A DNA stretch of 51,913 nt, from the NCBI RefSeq assembly GCF_030698125.1, contig NZ_JAUYNV010000026.1:1-51913 (forward strand). The letters are read 5' to 3'. Below are positions 1-9,349 of this stretch, in pieces. The notes under the pieces were generated by a model. The model was not told the DNA's origin and searched no databases. It worked only from the letters and a program-made list of their open reading frames with translations. Positions within the stretch are counted from its first letter, which is position 1. Each line of letters opens with the position of its first letter. Source of the DNA: Methyloversatilis sp. (GTDB taxonomy: Bacteria > Pseudomonadota > Gammaproteobacteria > Burkholderiales > Rhodocyclaceae). The translations under genes and the position numbers were made by a program.

Positions 1-150
1 GGGTCCGCTCCTACGAAAAACGTCACCCGTTGCGAGGCCGTCGCGGTTTTCGCAGGAGCCGTCCCACGGTCGGCCCTGCATGGCCGACCGGCTCCACGGG
101 CGGCGAGCCGTGCTCGCCGAAACCCCCGCTCCGCCCCTGCATGCGATCCG
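1..150. repeat. Non-coding inverted-repeat element at window start
   Basis: No gene is visible here. The inverted pair GCTCCTACGAAAAAC and GTTTTCGCAGGAGCC flanks a short spacer, followed by a 9-bp perfect inverted repeat, CGGTCGGCC at 68-76 and GGCCGACCG at 82-90. The core TTTTCGCAGGAGCC is the same as in the tandem array at the other end of the window (from 51296), so this is a dispersed repeat family of this genome. It lies downstream of the minus-strand yheT-like gene and could help end its transcript. Confidence 0.6.
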
Positions 151-151
151 G

Positions 152-1111
152 TCAGCGTCCGTGCTCGAAGAAGTGCAGCAGCCGTTGCGGCAGCCAGTCG
201 AGATGACCTTTCGGTGCACCGCTCACGTAGCCGACGTGACCCCCCTGCGCGGTGTATTCGGGCAGTACGTCTGACGACAGCATCTGCGGCGTGGCCAGCG
301 ACCAGTCGGGCACCATCGGGTCGTTCAGCGCCTGCAGCAGCAGAAGCGGCACGCGCACCTCGCGCAGCAGCGGGCGCGCCGAGCAGCGCGTCCAGTAGTC
401 GTCGGCATCGCGGAAGCCGTGCAGTTGCGAGGTGACGGCGTCGTCGAAGGCCTTGATCGACGCGCTGGCGGCGATCGCTGCGGCATCGAGCACGCCTGGA
501 AACAACGCGGCCTTGTGCAACGCACGCGGCTTCATCGTGCGCAGGAAATACTGCGTGTAGATGCGGTTGAAACCCTGGTCAAGCGCCCGGCCGGCGGCAC
601 CCAGATCGACCGGTGCGCAGACCGATGCCGCGCTGCGCAGCCACCGCGATGCGCCGTGGCCCTGCTCACCCAGCCACTTGCACAGCACATTGCCGCCGAG
701 CGACACGCCGACCGCATGCACCGGCTGTCCCTGCATGCGCGGCACGACACGCGGCAGCAGCCAGTCCAGTTCGGCACTGTCGCCCGAATGATAGGCACGC
801 ACCAGCCGGTTCGGTTCGCCGGAACAGCCTCGCGCATGTACGACCACGCCGTTCCAGCCGCGCGCATCGACGGTACGCATCAGCGCCCGTGCGTAGTGGC
901 TTTCCGAACTGCCTTCCAGCCCGTGCAGCAGCATCACCAGCGGTTGCCGCGCACGCCGCGGCAACCAGTCCAGATCGATGAAGTCGCCGTCGGGTGTGTC
1001 GATGCGCTCGCGTGCCAGCGCCGGCAGCGGTGGCAGGATGAAGCGGGGCCAGATGGTCTGCGCATGGCCGCCGGGCAGCCAGTGCGCGGGGCGAAAGCGG
1101 GGCGGCGACAC
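152..1111 (-). CDS. YheT-family alpha/beta-fold hydrolase
   Basis: 319-aa cytoplasmic hydrolase of the YheT/UPF0017 family; the natural substrate is not known, though relatives act as esterases. It opens with the family signature GGHAQT (residues 14-19). The oxyanion region HGLEGSS is near 63-69. The nucleophile elbow GVSLGG places Ser137, with likely Asp264 (ALNDPM) and His292 (GGHVG) completing the triad. Translation appears to start at a GTG two bases past the stop of the upstream SnoaL-like gene, so it is the last gene of the ilvE operon. Confidence 0.88.
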   Translation of the reverse strand: MSPPRFRPAHWLPGGHAQTIWPRFILPPLPALARERIDTPDGDFIDLDWLPRRARQPLVMLLHGLEGSSESHYARALMRTVDARGWNGVVVHARGCSGEPNRLVRAYHSGDSAELDWLLPRVVPRMQGQPVHAVGVSLGGNVLCKWLGEQGHGASRWLRSAASVCAPVDLGAAGRALDQGFNRIYTQYFLRTMKPRALHKAALFPGVLDAAAIAASASIKAFDDAVTSQLHGFRDADDYWTRCSARPLLREVRVPLLLLQALNDPMVPDWSLATPQMLSSDVLPEYTAQGGHVGYVSGAPKGHLDWLPQRLLHFFEHGR

Positions 1112-1113
1112 GC

Positions 1114-1545
1114 TCAGTGGAGGATTTTCGGCGGGCCCGCCGTCTCCTGTGCTGCCGGCGCGGCGGAAGCGTGGTGCAGCACCATGTGCCAGCCGAGCGG
1201 ACCTCGCAGATAGACGTTGGTCACGATGAGCAGCGGGCGCGACGCGCGGTCACCCGCAGCGCTGCACTGTTCGTTCAGGCTGTGGATGGACTGCAGCACG
1301 CCCTGCATGATCTGCGCGTTGATCACCTGTACATCGACCCGGGTACCGGCGAACACGCGCCGCCAGGCGTCGCGCACCTTTTCATAGCCGCTGGCGCGCG
1401 GGCAGCCGGCGAGCGCGCAGATGATGTCGTCCTCGTCGCCCCACACCGCCATCATGGCTTCGATGTCGCCCCGCGCGCGTGCTTCGTAAAAGGCCGCTTC
1501 GGCTTCCTGAGGCGTCGCGAAAAAAACCTTGCGGGGCATTTCCAT
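1114..1545 (-). CDS. SnoaL/NTF2-like protein (DUF4440 type)
   Basis: 143-aa protein with the NTF2-like cone fold pattern: an N-terminal helix rich in Ala/Glu, then MAVWGDEDDIICALAG, where these proteins have the 'W..D..' strand, a G-Y-E-K-V-R-D-A-W helix, and beta strands ending near residue 125. No signal peptide or membrane segment. Members of this fold are isomerases, hydrolases or binding proteins, so the function here is unknown. It sits between a CHCC zinc-finger gene and the yheT-like gene on the same strand with tiny gaps, so co-transcription with ilvE is likely. Confidence 0.75.
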   Translation of the reverse strand: MEMPRKVFFATPQEAEAAFYEARARGDIEAMMAVWGDEDDIICALAGCPRASGYEKVRDAWRRVFAGTRVDVQVINAQIMQGVLQSIHSLNEQCSAAGDRASRPLLIVTNVYLRGPLGWHMVLHHASAAPAAQETAGPPKILH

Positions 1546-1555
1546 GGGCGGGGGG

Positions 1556-1768
1556 TCAGTGGCCGGCGGGCGCCGGGCCGTTGTAGCGGTAGCGTGTGCC
1601 GCAGTAAGGGCAGGCGGTCTCGCCGGTCCTGGTCACGTCGAGGAAAACACGCGGATGACGCGCCCACAGCGGTGCGCCGGGCAGCGGACAGTGCAGCGGC
1701 AGATCGCTCGCACCCACTTCGACGTCGCGCGCGCGGTCGCGGCTGGAATCACTCACGGCTTGGTTCAT
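1556..1768 (-). CDS. CHCC-type zinc-finger protein
   Basis: 70-aa protein matching the zf-CHCC family (also seen in the NDUFS6 subunit of complex I). The ligand pattern is visible as HC at 26-27, a His in the ARHPRVFLDV block, and CPYCGTRY near the C-terminus. The family is widespread in proteobacteria, commonly right after ilvE, and its exact role is unsettled. A GGAG lies about 10 bases before the ATG, and the gene starts 18 bases after the ilvE stop. Confidence 0.85.
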   Translation of the reverse strand: MNQAVSDSSRDRARDVEVGASDLPLHCPLPGAPLWARHPRVFLDVTRTGETACPYCGTRYRYNGPAPAGH

Positions 1769-1786
1769 GGCAGATGTGCTCCCGGT

Positions 1787-2707
1787 TCAGATCTTGGTCA
1801 GCCAGCGGTGGTACTCGGGCGCGCGGCCATTGACGATGTCGAAGAAGCGCGCCTGGATTTTCTCGGTGACCGGACCGCGCGTGCCGCTGCCGATGACGCG
1901 GTTGTCGAGTTCGCGGATCGGTGTCACTTCGGCGGCGGTGCCGGTGAAGAAAGCTTCGTCGGCGGTGTAGATGTCGTCGCGGGTCAGTCGTTTCGACACC
2001 ACCTGATAACCGAATTCGGCGGCGATCTCGATCACCGACGCGCGTGTGATGCCAACCAGTGCCGAGGCGATTTCCGGTTCGTAGATCTTGTCGTCCTTCA
2101 CCACGAACAGGTTTTCGCCCGCACCTTCGGCGACGAAGCCATCGACGTCGAGCAGCAGTGCCTCGTCGTAGCCGAGGTCGGTCGCTTCCATGTTGGCGAG
2201 GATGGAATTGGCGTACGTACCCGAGTACTTGGCGCGGCACATCGATACATTGACGTGGTGGCGCGAGAAGGACGAGGTTTTGACCCGGATGCCCTTCTTC
2301 AGGCCGTCCTCGCCCAGGTAGGCGCCCCAGGGCCAGGCGGCGATCGACACATGCACCGAGGCGCCGCGCGTGGAAATCCCCATCTTTTCCGAGCCGAAGA
2401 AGGCGATCGGCCGGATGTAGCAGGATTCCAGCTTGTTGGCGCGCACCACTTCAAGCTGCGCTTCCATGATTTCCTCGCGGCTGTACGGCATCTTCATCAT
2501 GTAGATGTGCGCCGAGTTGAACAGCCGGTCGGTGTGTTCCTTCAGGCGGTAGATCGCGGTACCGATTTCGGTGTGGTAGGCGCGCACACCCTCGAAGACG
2601 GCCAGACCGTAATGCAGCGAGTGGGTCAGTACGTGCGTGGTGGCCTCGCGCCAGGGCACCATCTTGCCGTCGTACCAGATAAAACCGTCGCGGTCGGCCA
2701 TCGACAT
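1787..2707 (-). CDS. ilvE: Branched-chain amino acid aminotransferase
   Basis: Class IV PLP aminotransferase that interconverts leucine, isoleucine and valine with their 2-oxo acids. The 306-aa length matches the family. The PLP lysine is Lys160 in the CRAKYSG block, followed by the EGAGENLFVV motif and the GITRASV phosphate-binding stretch. The frame stays open far upstream, opposite nudJ, but the ATG at 2707 is preceded by GGAG at 8 bases and begins the family-typical N-terminus (ADRDGFIWYDGKMVPW). It is first in a four-gene minus-strand operon. Confidence 0.95.
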   Translation of the reverse strand: MSMADRDGFIWYDGKMVPWREATTHVLTHSLHYGLAVFEGVRAYHTEIGTAIYRLKEHTDRLFNSAHIYMMKMPYSREEIMEAQLEVVRANKLESCYIRPIAFFGSEKMGISTRGASVHVSIAAWPWGAYLGEDGLKKGIRVKTSSFSRHHVNVSMCRAKYSGTYANSILANMEATDLGYDEALLLDVDGFVAEGAGENLFVVKDDKIYEPEIASALVGITRASVIEIAAEFGYQVVSKRLTRDDIYTADEAFFTGTAAEVTPIRELDNRVIGSGTRGPVTEKIQARFFDIVNGRAPEYHRWLTKI

Positions 2708-2741
2708 GAGAAACACTCCAGAGGATTGCGATAAGCGCGCG

Positions 2742-2747
2742 ATTTTA
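2742..2747 (-). promoter_or_regulatory. Probable -10 element for ilvE
   Basis: TAAAAT reads on the minus strand 34 bases before the ilvE ATG, in a short AT-richer stretch. No convincing -35 hexamer is visible. The position in a 96-base divergent gap supports it. Confidence 0.5.
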
Positions 2748-2791
2748 GCTGATGCGCGCAGTACGGCGACGGTCATCGCAGCGGCTCGCGT

Positions 2792-2797
2792 TAAAAT
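2792..2797 (+). promoter_or_regulatory. Probable -10 element for nudJ
   Basis: TAAAAT ends six bases before the nudJ ATG at 2804. A start site 6-8 bases after the -10 would fall on or beside the ATG, which suggests a leaderless or nearly leaderless transcript. No Shine-Dalgarno is visible before this ATG, and no clear -35 is seen. Confidence 0.45.
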
Positions 2798-2803
2798 CCA
2801 CCG

Positions 2804-3259
2804 ATGAGCGAACGCATATGGAAGCCCAATGTCACGGTGGCCGCCCTGATGGAGTACCGGGGCCGCTTCCTGATGGTGGAAGAGGAAACGTCGAAGGGGC
2901 TGATGCTGAACCAGCCGGCCGGTCATCTGGAAGAGGGCGAGTCGCTGGTCGAGGCGTGTGCCCGCGAAGCGATGGAGGAAACCGCTCATCCTTTCGTGCC
3001 GCAGGCGCTGGTCGGTGTCTATCAGTGGCGCCGGCCCGACGGCGAAGTCACCTACCTGCGCTTTGCGTTTTCCGGCGAAAGCGGCGAGCAGATCGCCGGC
3101 CGCGCGCTGGACGACGGCATCGTGCGCGCCTTCTGGATGACGCCCGAAGAGATCGAAGCGAGTCGCGAGCGCCATCGCAGCCCGCTGGTGTGGGCGTGCG
3201 TCCAGGACTGGCTGGCCGACGTGCGCCTGCCACTGGCGGTCGTACGGCACTTTTCCTGA
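2804..3259 (+). CDS. nudJ: Nudix phosphatase, NudJ type
   Basis: 151-aa Nudix hydrolase like E. coli NudJ, which acts on thiamin pyrimidine pyrophosphate and on nucleoside di/triphosphates. The Nudix box runs from Gly40 to Glu59 (GHLEEGE ... REAMEET). The usual glycine after it is replaced by Ala61, a deviation I recall from other betaproteobacterial members. The NQPAGHLE lead-in and the RSPLVW tail match NudJ. As in E. coli, it lies just upstream of mnmA, here with a secreted-protein gene inserted between them. Its stop overlaps the next start (TGATG). Confidence 0.88.
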   Translation: MSERIWKPNVTVAALMEYRGRFLMVEEETSKGLMLNQPAGHLEEGESLVEACAREAMEETAHPFVPQALVGVYQWRRPDGEVTYLRFAFSGESGEQIAGRALDDGIVRAFWMTPEEIEASRERHRSPLVWACVQDWLADVRLPLAVVRHFS

Positions 3260-3837
3260 TGCGGCGAGTGCTGGCGGGTGTGCTGCTGTGCAGTGCGCTG
3301 CAGGTTCAGGCGGCGCCGGGCATGGCGCAGGGCCTCGAATTCGACATCTGCTACAACTACGGCTGCCTTGTCGTGCAGACGGTCAGTCTTGCGCCCGAAC
3401 AGCGCGCCGTGCTGGTCGGTGAAATGCTCAAGGCGAGCGATGCCGCTGGCGAACGCGCGCAGCTGGAGTGGGTGATCGCGCGCATGTACCGCTGGGCCGG
3501 CGAGCAGTCGCCGATCGGCGCCGACCGTGCCGGCGACTACCTTGATCTGGGCGCCGACGGGCGCATGGACTGCATTGATCACGCGCACACCACCACCGTC
3601 ATGCTCGAACTGCTGCAGGAAGCGGGCGCGCTGCGTCACCATCGGGTGCTGGAGATCGCGCGGCGCACCAGCTGGGTCATCATGCAGCACTTCACCGCGG
3701 TGATCGAAGACACCGAAAGCGGCCGACGGTACGCGGTCGATACCTGGTTTCGCGACCACGGCGAACCGCCGGTCGTGATGGACATGGAACACTGGAAGAA
3801 TGGGGGATATCCGGATGACTGGAATGCACGGCGCTGA
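3259..3837 (+). CDS. Secreted protein, possible transglutaminase-like fold
   Basis: 192-aa unnamed protein with an N-terminal export signal (MRR followed by a hydrophobic stretch, cleavage after about residue 18). The mature part has Cys105 at the start of a helix (DCIDHAH), His144 opening a strand (QHFTAVIED) and Asp161 in AVDTWF. That order and spacing resemble the Cys-His-Asp triad of transglutaminase-like/papain-like enzymes; this is inference from pattern only. The start overlaps the nudJ stop by one base and the end overlaps mnmA, so translation is likely coupled. Confidence 0.8.
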   Translation: MRRVLAGVLLCSALQVQAAPGMAQGLEFDICYNYGCLVVQTVSLAPEQRAVLVGEMLKASDAAGERAQLEWVIARMYRWAGEQSPIGADRAGDYLDLGADGRMDCIDHAHTTTVMLELLQEAGALRHHRVLEIARRTSWVIMQHFTAVIEDTESGRRYAVDTWFRDHGEPPVVMDMEHWKNGGYPDDWNARR

Positions 3838-4960
3838 AACAACGGCCGAACCGGGTGAAACCGTGGTCGTGGGCATGTCGGGCGGCGTCGATTCGTCGGT
3901 GTCGGCGCTGCTGCTCAAGCGCGCCGGCTACAAGGTGGTCGGCCTGTTCATGAAGAACTGGGAGGACGACGACACCGACGAGTACTGTTCGACCCGGCAG
4001 GATCTGATCGACGCCGTGTCGGCGGCCGACGTGATCGGCATGGACCTTGAAGTGGTCAATTTTTCGGCCGAGTACAAGGACCGCGTGTTTTCGAGTTTCC
4101 TGCGCGAATACCAGGCCGGCCGCACACCCAACCCCGATGTGCTGTGCAACGCCGAAATCAAGTTCAGCGCCTTTCTCGACCACGCCATGCAGCTCGGCGC
4201 GAACCGCATCGCCACTGGGCATTACGCCCAGGTGCGCGAGTTCCAGGGCCGCTTCCAGCTGCTCAAGGGCGAGGACGGCAACAAGGACCAGAGCTATTTC
4301 CTGCACCGGCTCAACCAGGCGCAGCTGTCGCGCACGCTGTTCCCGGTTGGTCACCTGCCCAAGCGCGACGTGCGCCGCATCGCAGCCGACGCGGGGCTGG
4401 CCAATGCAGGCAAGAAGGATTCGACCGGCATCTGTTTCGTCGGCGAGCGGCCGTTCCGCGAATTCCTGCAGCGTTACCTGCCGGTCACGCCGGGCGACAT
4501 CCGCGATCTTGATACCGACCGCGTGCTCGGCCGCCACGAAGGCCTGATGTATCACACGATCGGTCAGCGCAAGGGGCTGGGCATCGGCGGACTCAAGGGC
4601 ATGGCGGACGACGCCGGTGAGCACGACGCGTGGTACGCGGTGCGCAAGGACATGGCCAGCAACGTGCTGTACGTGGTGCGCGGCCATGATCACCCGGCAC
4701 TGCTGTCCGGACGGCTGGTGGCGGGCGACCTGTCATGGGTGTCGGGCGATCTGCCGCACACGCACTGGGTGTATGCGGCAAAGACCCGTTACCGGCAGGC
4801 AGATGCGCCGTGCAGCATCGACGCGGTCGATGATTCGCGCTGCGACATCGCGTTCGCCGAAGCGCAGTGGGCGGTGACGCCGGGCCAGAGTGTGGTGGTC
4901 TACGAGAGCCGGGTCTGTCTGGGCGGCGGTGTCATCACCGCTGCCGGCAAAGCGGCCTGA
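3815..4960 (+). CDS. mnmA: tRNA-specific 2-thiouridylase
   Basis: Inserts sulfur at position 2 of the wobble uridine in tRNA-Lys, -Glu and -Gln. The ATP-pyrophosphatase P-loop SGGVDSS is at residues 22-28. The two catalytic cysteines are Cys111 (VLCNAEIKF) and Cys207 (TGICFVG), and the FLHRLNQ and [13 protein letters not shown] blocks are typical. The ATG at 3815 is favoured because GGGGGA lies about seven bases upstream; an in-frame ATG at 3800 is weaker. This gives 381 aa, near the family's usual 360-380. It overlaps the upstream gene by 23 bases. Confidence 0.95.
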   Translation: MTGMHGAETTAEPGETVVVGMSGGVDSSVSALLLKRAGYKVVGLFMKNWEDDDTDEYCSTRQDLIDAVSAADVIGMDLEVVNFSAEYKDRVFSSFLREYQAGRTPNPDVLCNAEIKFSAFLDHAMQLGANRIATGHYAQVREFQGRFQLLKGEDGNKDQSYFLHRLNQAQLSRTLFPVGHLPKRDVRRIAADAGLANAGKKDSTGICFVGERPFREFLQRYLPVTPGDIRDLDTDRVLGRHEGLMYHTIGQRKGLGIGGLKGMADDAGEHDAWYAVRKDMASNVLYVVRGHDHPALLSGRLVAGDLSWVSGDLPHTHWVYAAKTRYRQADAPCSIDAVDDSRCDIAFAEAQWAVTPGQSVVVYESRVCLGGGVITAAGKAA

Positions 4961-5003
4961 GCGGTTCGTAGTGGCCTGCTTGGCGCTTGCCTTTGCCTCT
5001 GCC

Positions 5004-5612
5004 TTATTCGACCGGTACGGTTTCGGCGAGTGACGGGCGCTGCATCAGTTTTTCCTGCAGCCTGGCCAGATTCGCGTGACGCTCGCGCCAGTCCAGTTCC
5101 GGAAAGCGGAAGTCCAGATAGCCGAGCGCCGAACCCACCGCGATGTCGGCCAGCGAAATGCTGTTGCCATGGCACCACGCGCCATCGCCCAGGTCGGCCG
5201 CCAGCGTGTTCAGTGCGCGATCAATCTTGCTGCGCTGGCGTGAAATCCAGCTCGCGTTCTGTTCGCTGACCATCCGGCGCACTTCCAGCACGATGGCCAC
5301 CGCAGCATCCGTCATGCCGTCGGCCAGCGCCTCCCAGCGCTTGACCAGCGCGCGTTCGCGGGCGGTGGACGGCAGCAGCTTGTTGTTCGGCGCCACGCCG
5401 TCGAGGTACTCGACGATCACGCGCGAATCGAACAGACAGGTGTCGTCATCAAGCACCAGCACCGGAATCTTGCCCAGCGGGTTCACATCCGGGACGCCCG
5501 TGCCTTCGAGCCAGGGCGAGTCGAGCACGAATTCGCAGTCGATCTTCTTTTCTGCAAGCACCACGCGCGCCTTGCGCACATAAGGACTGGTGTAGGAACC
5601 GACGAGTTTCAT
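5004..5612 (-). CDS. Glutathione S-transferase, YibF-like
   Basis: 202-aa cytosolic GST, the same length as E. coli YibF. The N-terminal thioredoxin-like domain begins MKLVGSYTSPYVRKARV, with Ser9 or nearby residues as candidate glutathione contacts, and contains NPLGKIPVLV and the FDSRVIVEYLDG glutathione-binding loop. The C-terminal helical domain carries the SLADIAVG N-capping motif. Substrate unknown. The ATG at 5612 gives the family N-terminus; a GTG at 5621 is the alternative. It is convergent with mnmA and divergent from purB. Confidence 0.9.
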   Translation of the reverse strand: MKLVGSYTSPYVRKARVVLAEKKIDCEFVLDSPWLEGTGVPDVNPLGKIPVLVLDDDTCLFDSRVIVEYLDGVAPNNKLLPSTARERALVKRWEALADGMTDAAVAIVLEVRRMVSEQNASWISRQRSKIDRALNTLAADLGDGAWCHGNSISLADIAVGSALGYLDFRFPELDWRERHANLARLQEKLMQRPSLAETVPVE

Positions 5613-5638
5613 GGACAGCACCGATGGAAGATCACCCG

Positions 5639-5644
5639 AGTATA
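5639..5644 (-). promoter_or_regulatory. Probable -10 element for the GST gene
   Basis: TATACT on the minus strand, 27 bases before the ATG at 5612. It is a near-consensus -10; no clear -35 is visible in the GC-rich sequence upstream. Confidence 0.5.
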
Positions 5645-5687
5645 GCGTCCGGGCCGTTCCCGCAAGGCGGGGTCCTCGTGCGGTGCA

Positions 5688-7130
<1,443 letters not shown>

Positions 7131-7138
7131 GGAACATC

Positions 7139-7459
7139 ATGAGTTTTGCCGCAACCCTCAAAACCCTGCCCGGCGTGTCGCATCTGGCGGCGCTGCAGTT
7201 GATCGATGCCGCCGGAGAAGTGGTCGCGACAATCGAAAACAAGCCCGGCCAGGCGGGGTCGCTGGCGGTGTACAACCACCTCGCGCAGTTGCATGGCGCG
7301 ATCACGCCGGATGCATCGAAGCAGGGGCTGGACCTGTATGGCGAGCACACGGTCGATGCGCGCGCCAATCCGGGCAAGCACCCGAACATCGACCGGCTGA
7401 TCGTGCTGGTCGAGGGCGATCAGACCTTGCGCGTGAAGCAGGTGTTCGCACAGCCCTGA
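7139..7459 (+). CDS. DUF2322 family protein
   Basis: 106-aa soluble protein of unknown function. I recognise the DUF2322 pattern: a short N-terminal helix, a two-strand hairpin (LQLIDAAGEVVATIENKPG), YNHLAQLHG, and the strongly conserved GKHPNIDRLI block near residues 79-88. No signal or membrane segment. It is eight bases after purB on the same strand, so co-transcription is likely. Family assignment is from memory of the motif, not a search. Confidence 0.78.
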   Translation: MSFAATLKTLPGVSHLAALQLIDAAGEVVATIENKPGQAGSLAVYNHLAQLHGAITPDASKQGLDLYGEHTVDARANPGKHPNIDRLIVLVEGDQTLRVKQVFAQP

Positions 7460-7529
7460 GCGGTTCTTTCGGCGGGGTGCAGCGGATGGCATTCATCCGC
7501 CGGTGCAGTCACGTGGATTTGGGTCAGTT

Positions 7530-8130
7530 GTTGGGCATCGCTGCGCTCACCCCAACCTACTTGACGCACCTCCGGAGCCCGCCTCGAGCGCAGCGACGCA
7601 TGTGCGAGCGCCGCGATGCCCACGGCGACACCCCGTAGGTTGGGGTGAGCGCAGCGATGCCCAACAGCTCAGCACCGTACGTCAGCACGAACGCCGCGCC
7701 GCCCACCGGGCGGCACCCGCAGGTTGGGGTGAGCGCAGCGATGTCCAACAGCGCAGCACCGTACGTCGGCGCGAACGCCGCGCCGCCCACCGGGCGGCAC
7801 CCCGTAGGTTGGGGTGAGCGCAGCGATGCCCAACAGCTCAGCACCGTACGTCGGCACGAGCGCCGCGCCGCCCACCGGGCGGCACCCGCAGGTTGGGGTG
7901 GGCGCAGCGATGCCCAACAGCGCAGCACCGTACGTCGGCACGAACGCCGCGCCGCCCACCGGGCGGCACCCCGCAGGTTGGGGTGAGCGCAGCGATGCCC
8001 AACAGCGCAGCACCGTACGTCAGCACGAGCGCCGCGCCGCCCACCGGGCGGCACCCCGTAGGTTGGGGTGAGCGCAGCGATGCCCAACAGCTCAGCACCG
8101 TACGTCGGCACGAGCGCCGCGCCGCCCAAC
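7530..8130. repeat. Tandem array of 84/85-bp units with two hairpins each
   Basis: Six direct copies begin with AGGTTGGGG at 7637, 7721, 7806, 7890, 7975 and 8060, spaced 84 or 85 bp; an inverted partial copy lies at about 7530-7561. Each unit carries GTTGGGG...GCCCAAC and GCCGCCC-ACC-GGGCGGC, two potential hairpins. Units differ in paired details (GTAGG with CAGCTC, or GCAGG with CAGCGC) in the order A-B-A-B-B'-A, suggesting amplification of a roughly 169-bp dimer. Frames stay open across it on both strands, but they are artefacts. The flanks 7460-7529 and 8131-8383 show no gene. Confidence 0.92.
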
Positions 8131-8383
8131 ATGTTCAAGATCAGGTTCACTGCGGGCCGTCATCCGCCGGAAAGGACAGTGATGTCCGGCGGGCGTTGAT
8201 TCGCCGCTCATGCGGAAGGTGCTCATTCAACGCGGGCCCGAATGCGTATGTGCTCCCGCATCCATTCCCCAGCGCGGTTGTCGAATCAAGACAGCAGTGC
8301 TTGATGGCGGACGAGGTGGCGACCCCTCACGAGACCGCGCACCGTACGCACCAACCGCGCTTTTCAAGCGGCCGGGAGGCGAT

Positions 8384-9322
8384 TCAGACTACCGCTTCGT
8401 CCTTGCGCTTCGGCGGCTTGATCAGCTGTTCGCGCTTGACACCCAGCCACATGGCCAGCGGGCAGGCGACCAGCACCGACGAGTAGATGCCGAAACAGAT
8501 GCCGATGGTCAGCGCGACCGCGAAGTAGTGCAGCGCTTCGCCGCCGAACAACAGCATCGACAGCACCATCATCTGGGTCGAACCGTGCGTGATGATGGTG
8601 CGCGAGATCGTGCTGGTGATCGCGTTGTCCATGACTTCGGCGACTGACAGCGTGCGCTTGCGGGCATTGCGGAACACCTCGCGAACGCGGTCGAACACGA
8701 CCACCGACTCGTTCACCGAATAGCCCAGCACGGCCAGCACGGCCGCCAGCACAGGCAGCGAGAACTCCCACTGGAAGGCGGCGAAGAACCCGAGGATGAT
8801 CACTACGTCATGCAGGTTGGCGATGATGGCCGATACGGCGTAGCGCCATTCGAAGCGCATGGCCAAGTACGCCATGATGCCGCAGATGACGAACATCAGC
8901 GCCAGCGCGCCGTCTTCGGCCAGTTCCTTGCCGATCTGCGGGCCGACGTATTCGACACGTCGCAATTCAGGCTTCGGACCGTCGCCTGCGCTGAGCGTAG
9001 CGATCACCTGCTGGCTGACCTTGGCGGAATCGACGTCCTTGACCAGCGGCAGCCGGATCAGCACGTCGCGTGCTGTGCCGAAATTCTGCACCTGCGGTTC
9101 GCTGAAGCCACTGTCGGTCAGTGCCTTGCGCACGCCCTGCAGGTCGGCGGCTTCGCTGTACGAAATTTCCATCAGGGTGCCGCCGGTGAATTCCACCGAC
9201 AGATGCAGGCCGCGCGTGGCCAGGAAGAACACGGCCAGCAGGAAGGTGATGAACGAAATGACGTTGAACACCAGCGCCTTGCGCATGAAGGGGATGTCGC
9301 GCCGGATGCGGAAGAATTCCAT
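8384..9322 (-). CDS. secF: Protein translocase subunit SecF
   Basis: 312-aa inner-membrane protein that works with SecD to use proton-motive force in pulling proteins through SecYEG. TM1 is near residues 15-38. The periplasmic domain starts with the conserved FTGGTLMEI. TM2-TM6 fall in the second half, with the LGYSVNESVVVFDRVRE segment around TM4, which carries the conserved polar residues of the family. It begins 27 bases after secD and ends the queA-tgt-yajC-secD-secF operon. Confidence 0.97.
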   Translation of the reverse strand: MEFFRIRRDIPFMRKALVFNVISFITFLLAVFFLATRGLHLSVEFTGGTLMEISYSEAADLQGVRKALTDSGFSEPQVQNFGTARDVLIRLPLVKDVDSAKVSQQVIATLSAGDGPKPELRRVEYVGPQIGKELAEDGALALMFVICGIMAYLAMRFEWRYAVSAIIANLHDVVIILGFFAAFQWEFSLPVLAAVLAVLGYSVNESVVVFDRVREVFRNARKRTLSVAEVMDNAITSTISRTIITHGSTQMMVLSMLLFGGEALHYFAVALTIGICFGIYSSVLVACPLAMWLGVKREQLIKPPKRKDEAVV

Positions 9323-9349
9323 GACTGTTCAGATTTCCTTGGTGGCGGC

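Noticed and set aside
2708..3250. N-terminal extension of ilvE opposite nudJ
   Set aside because: The family N-terminus begins at 2707 with a good Shine-Dalgarno, and the extension is antisense to a complete Nudix gene.
7557..8150. 197-codon minus-strand frame across the 84/85-bp array
   Set aside because: It only reflects repeated GC-rich units without stops; no ribosome-binding site, and the frame shifts between units.
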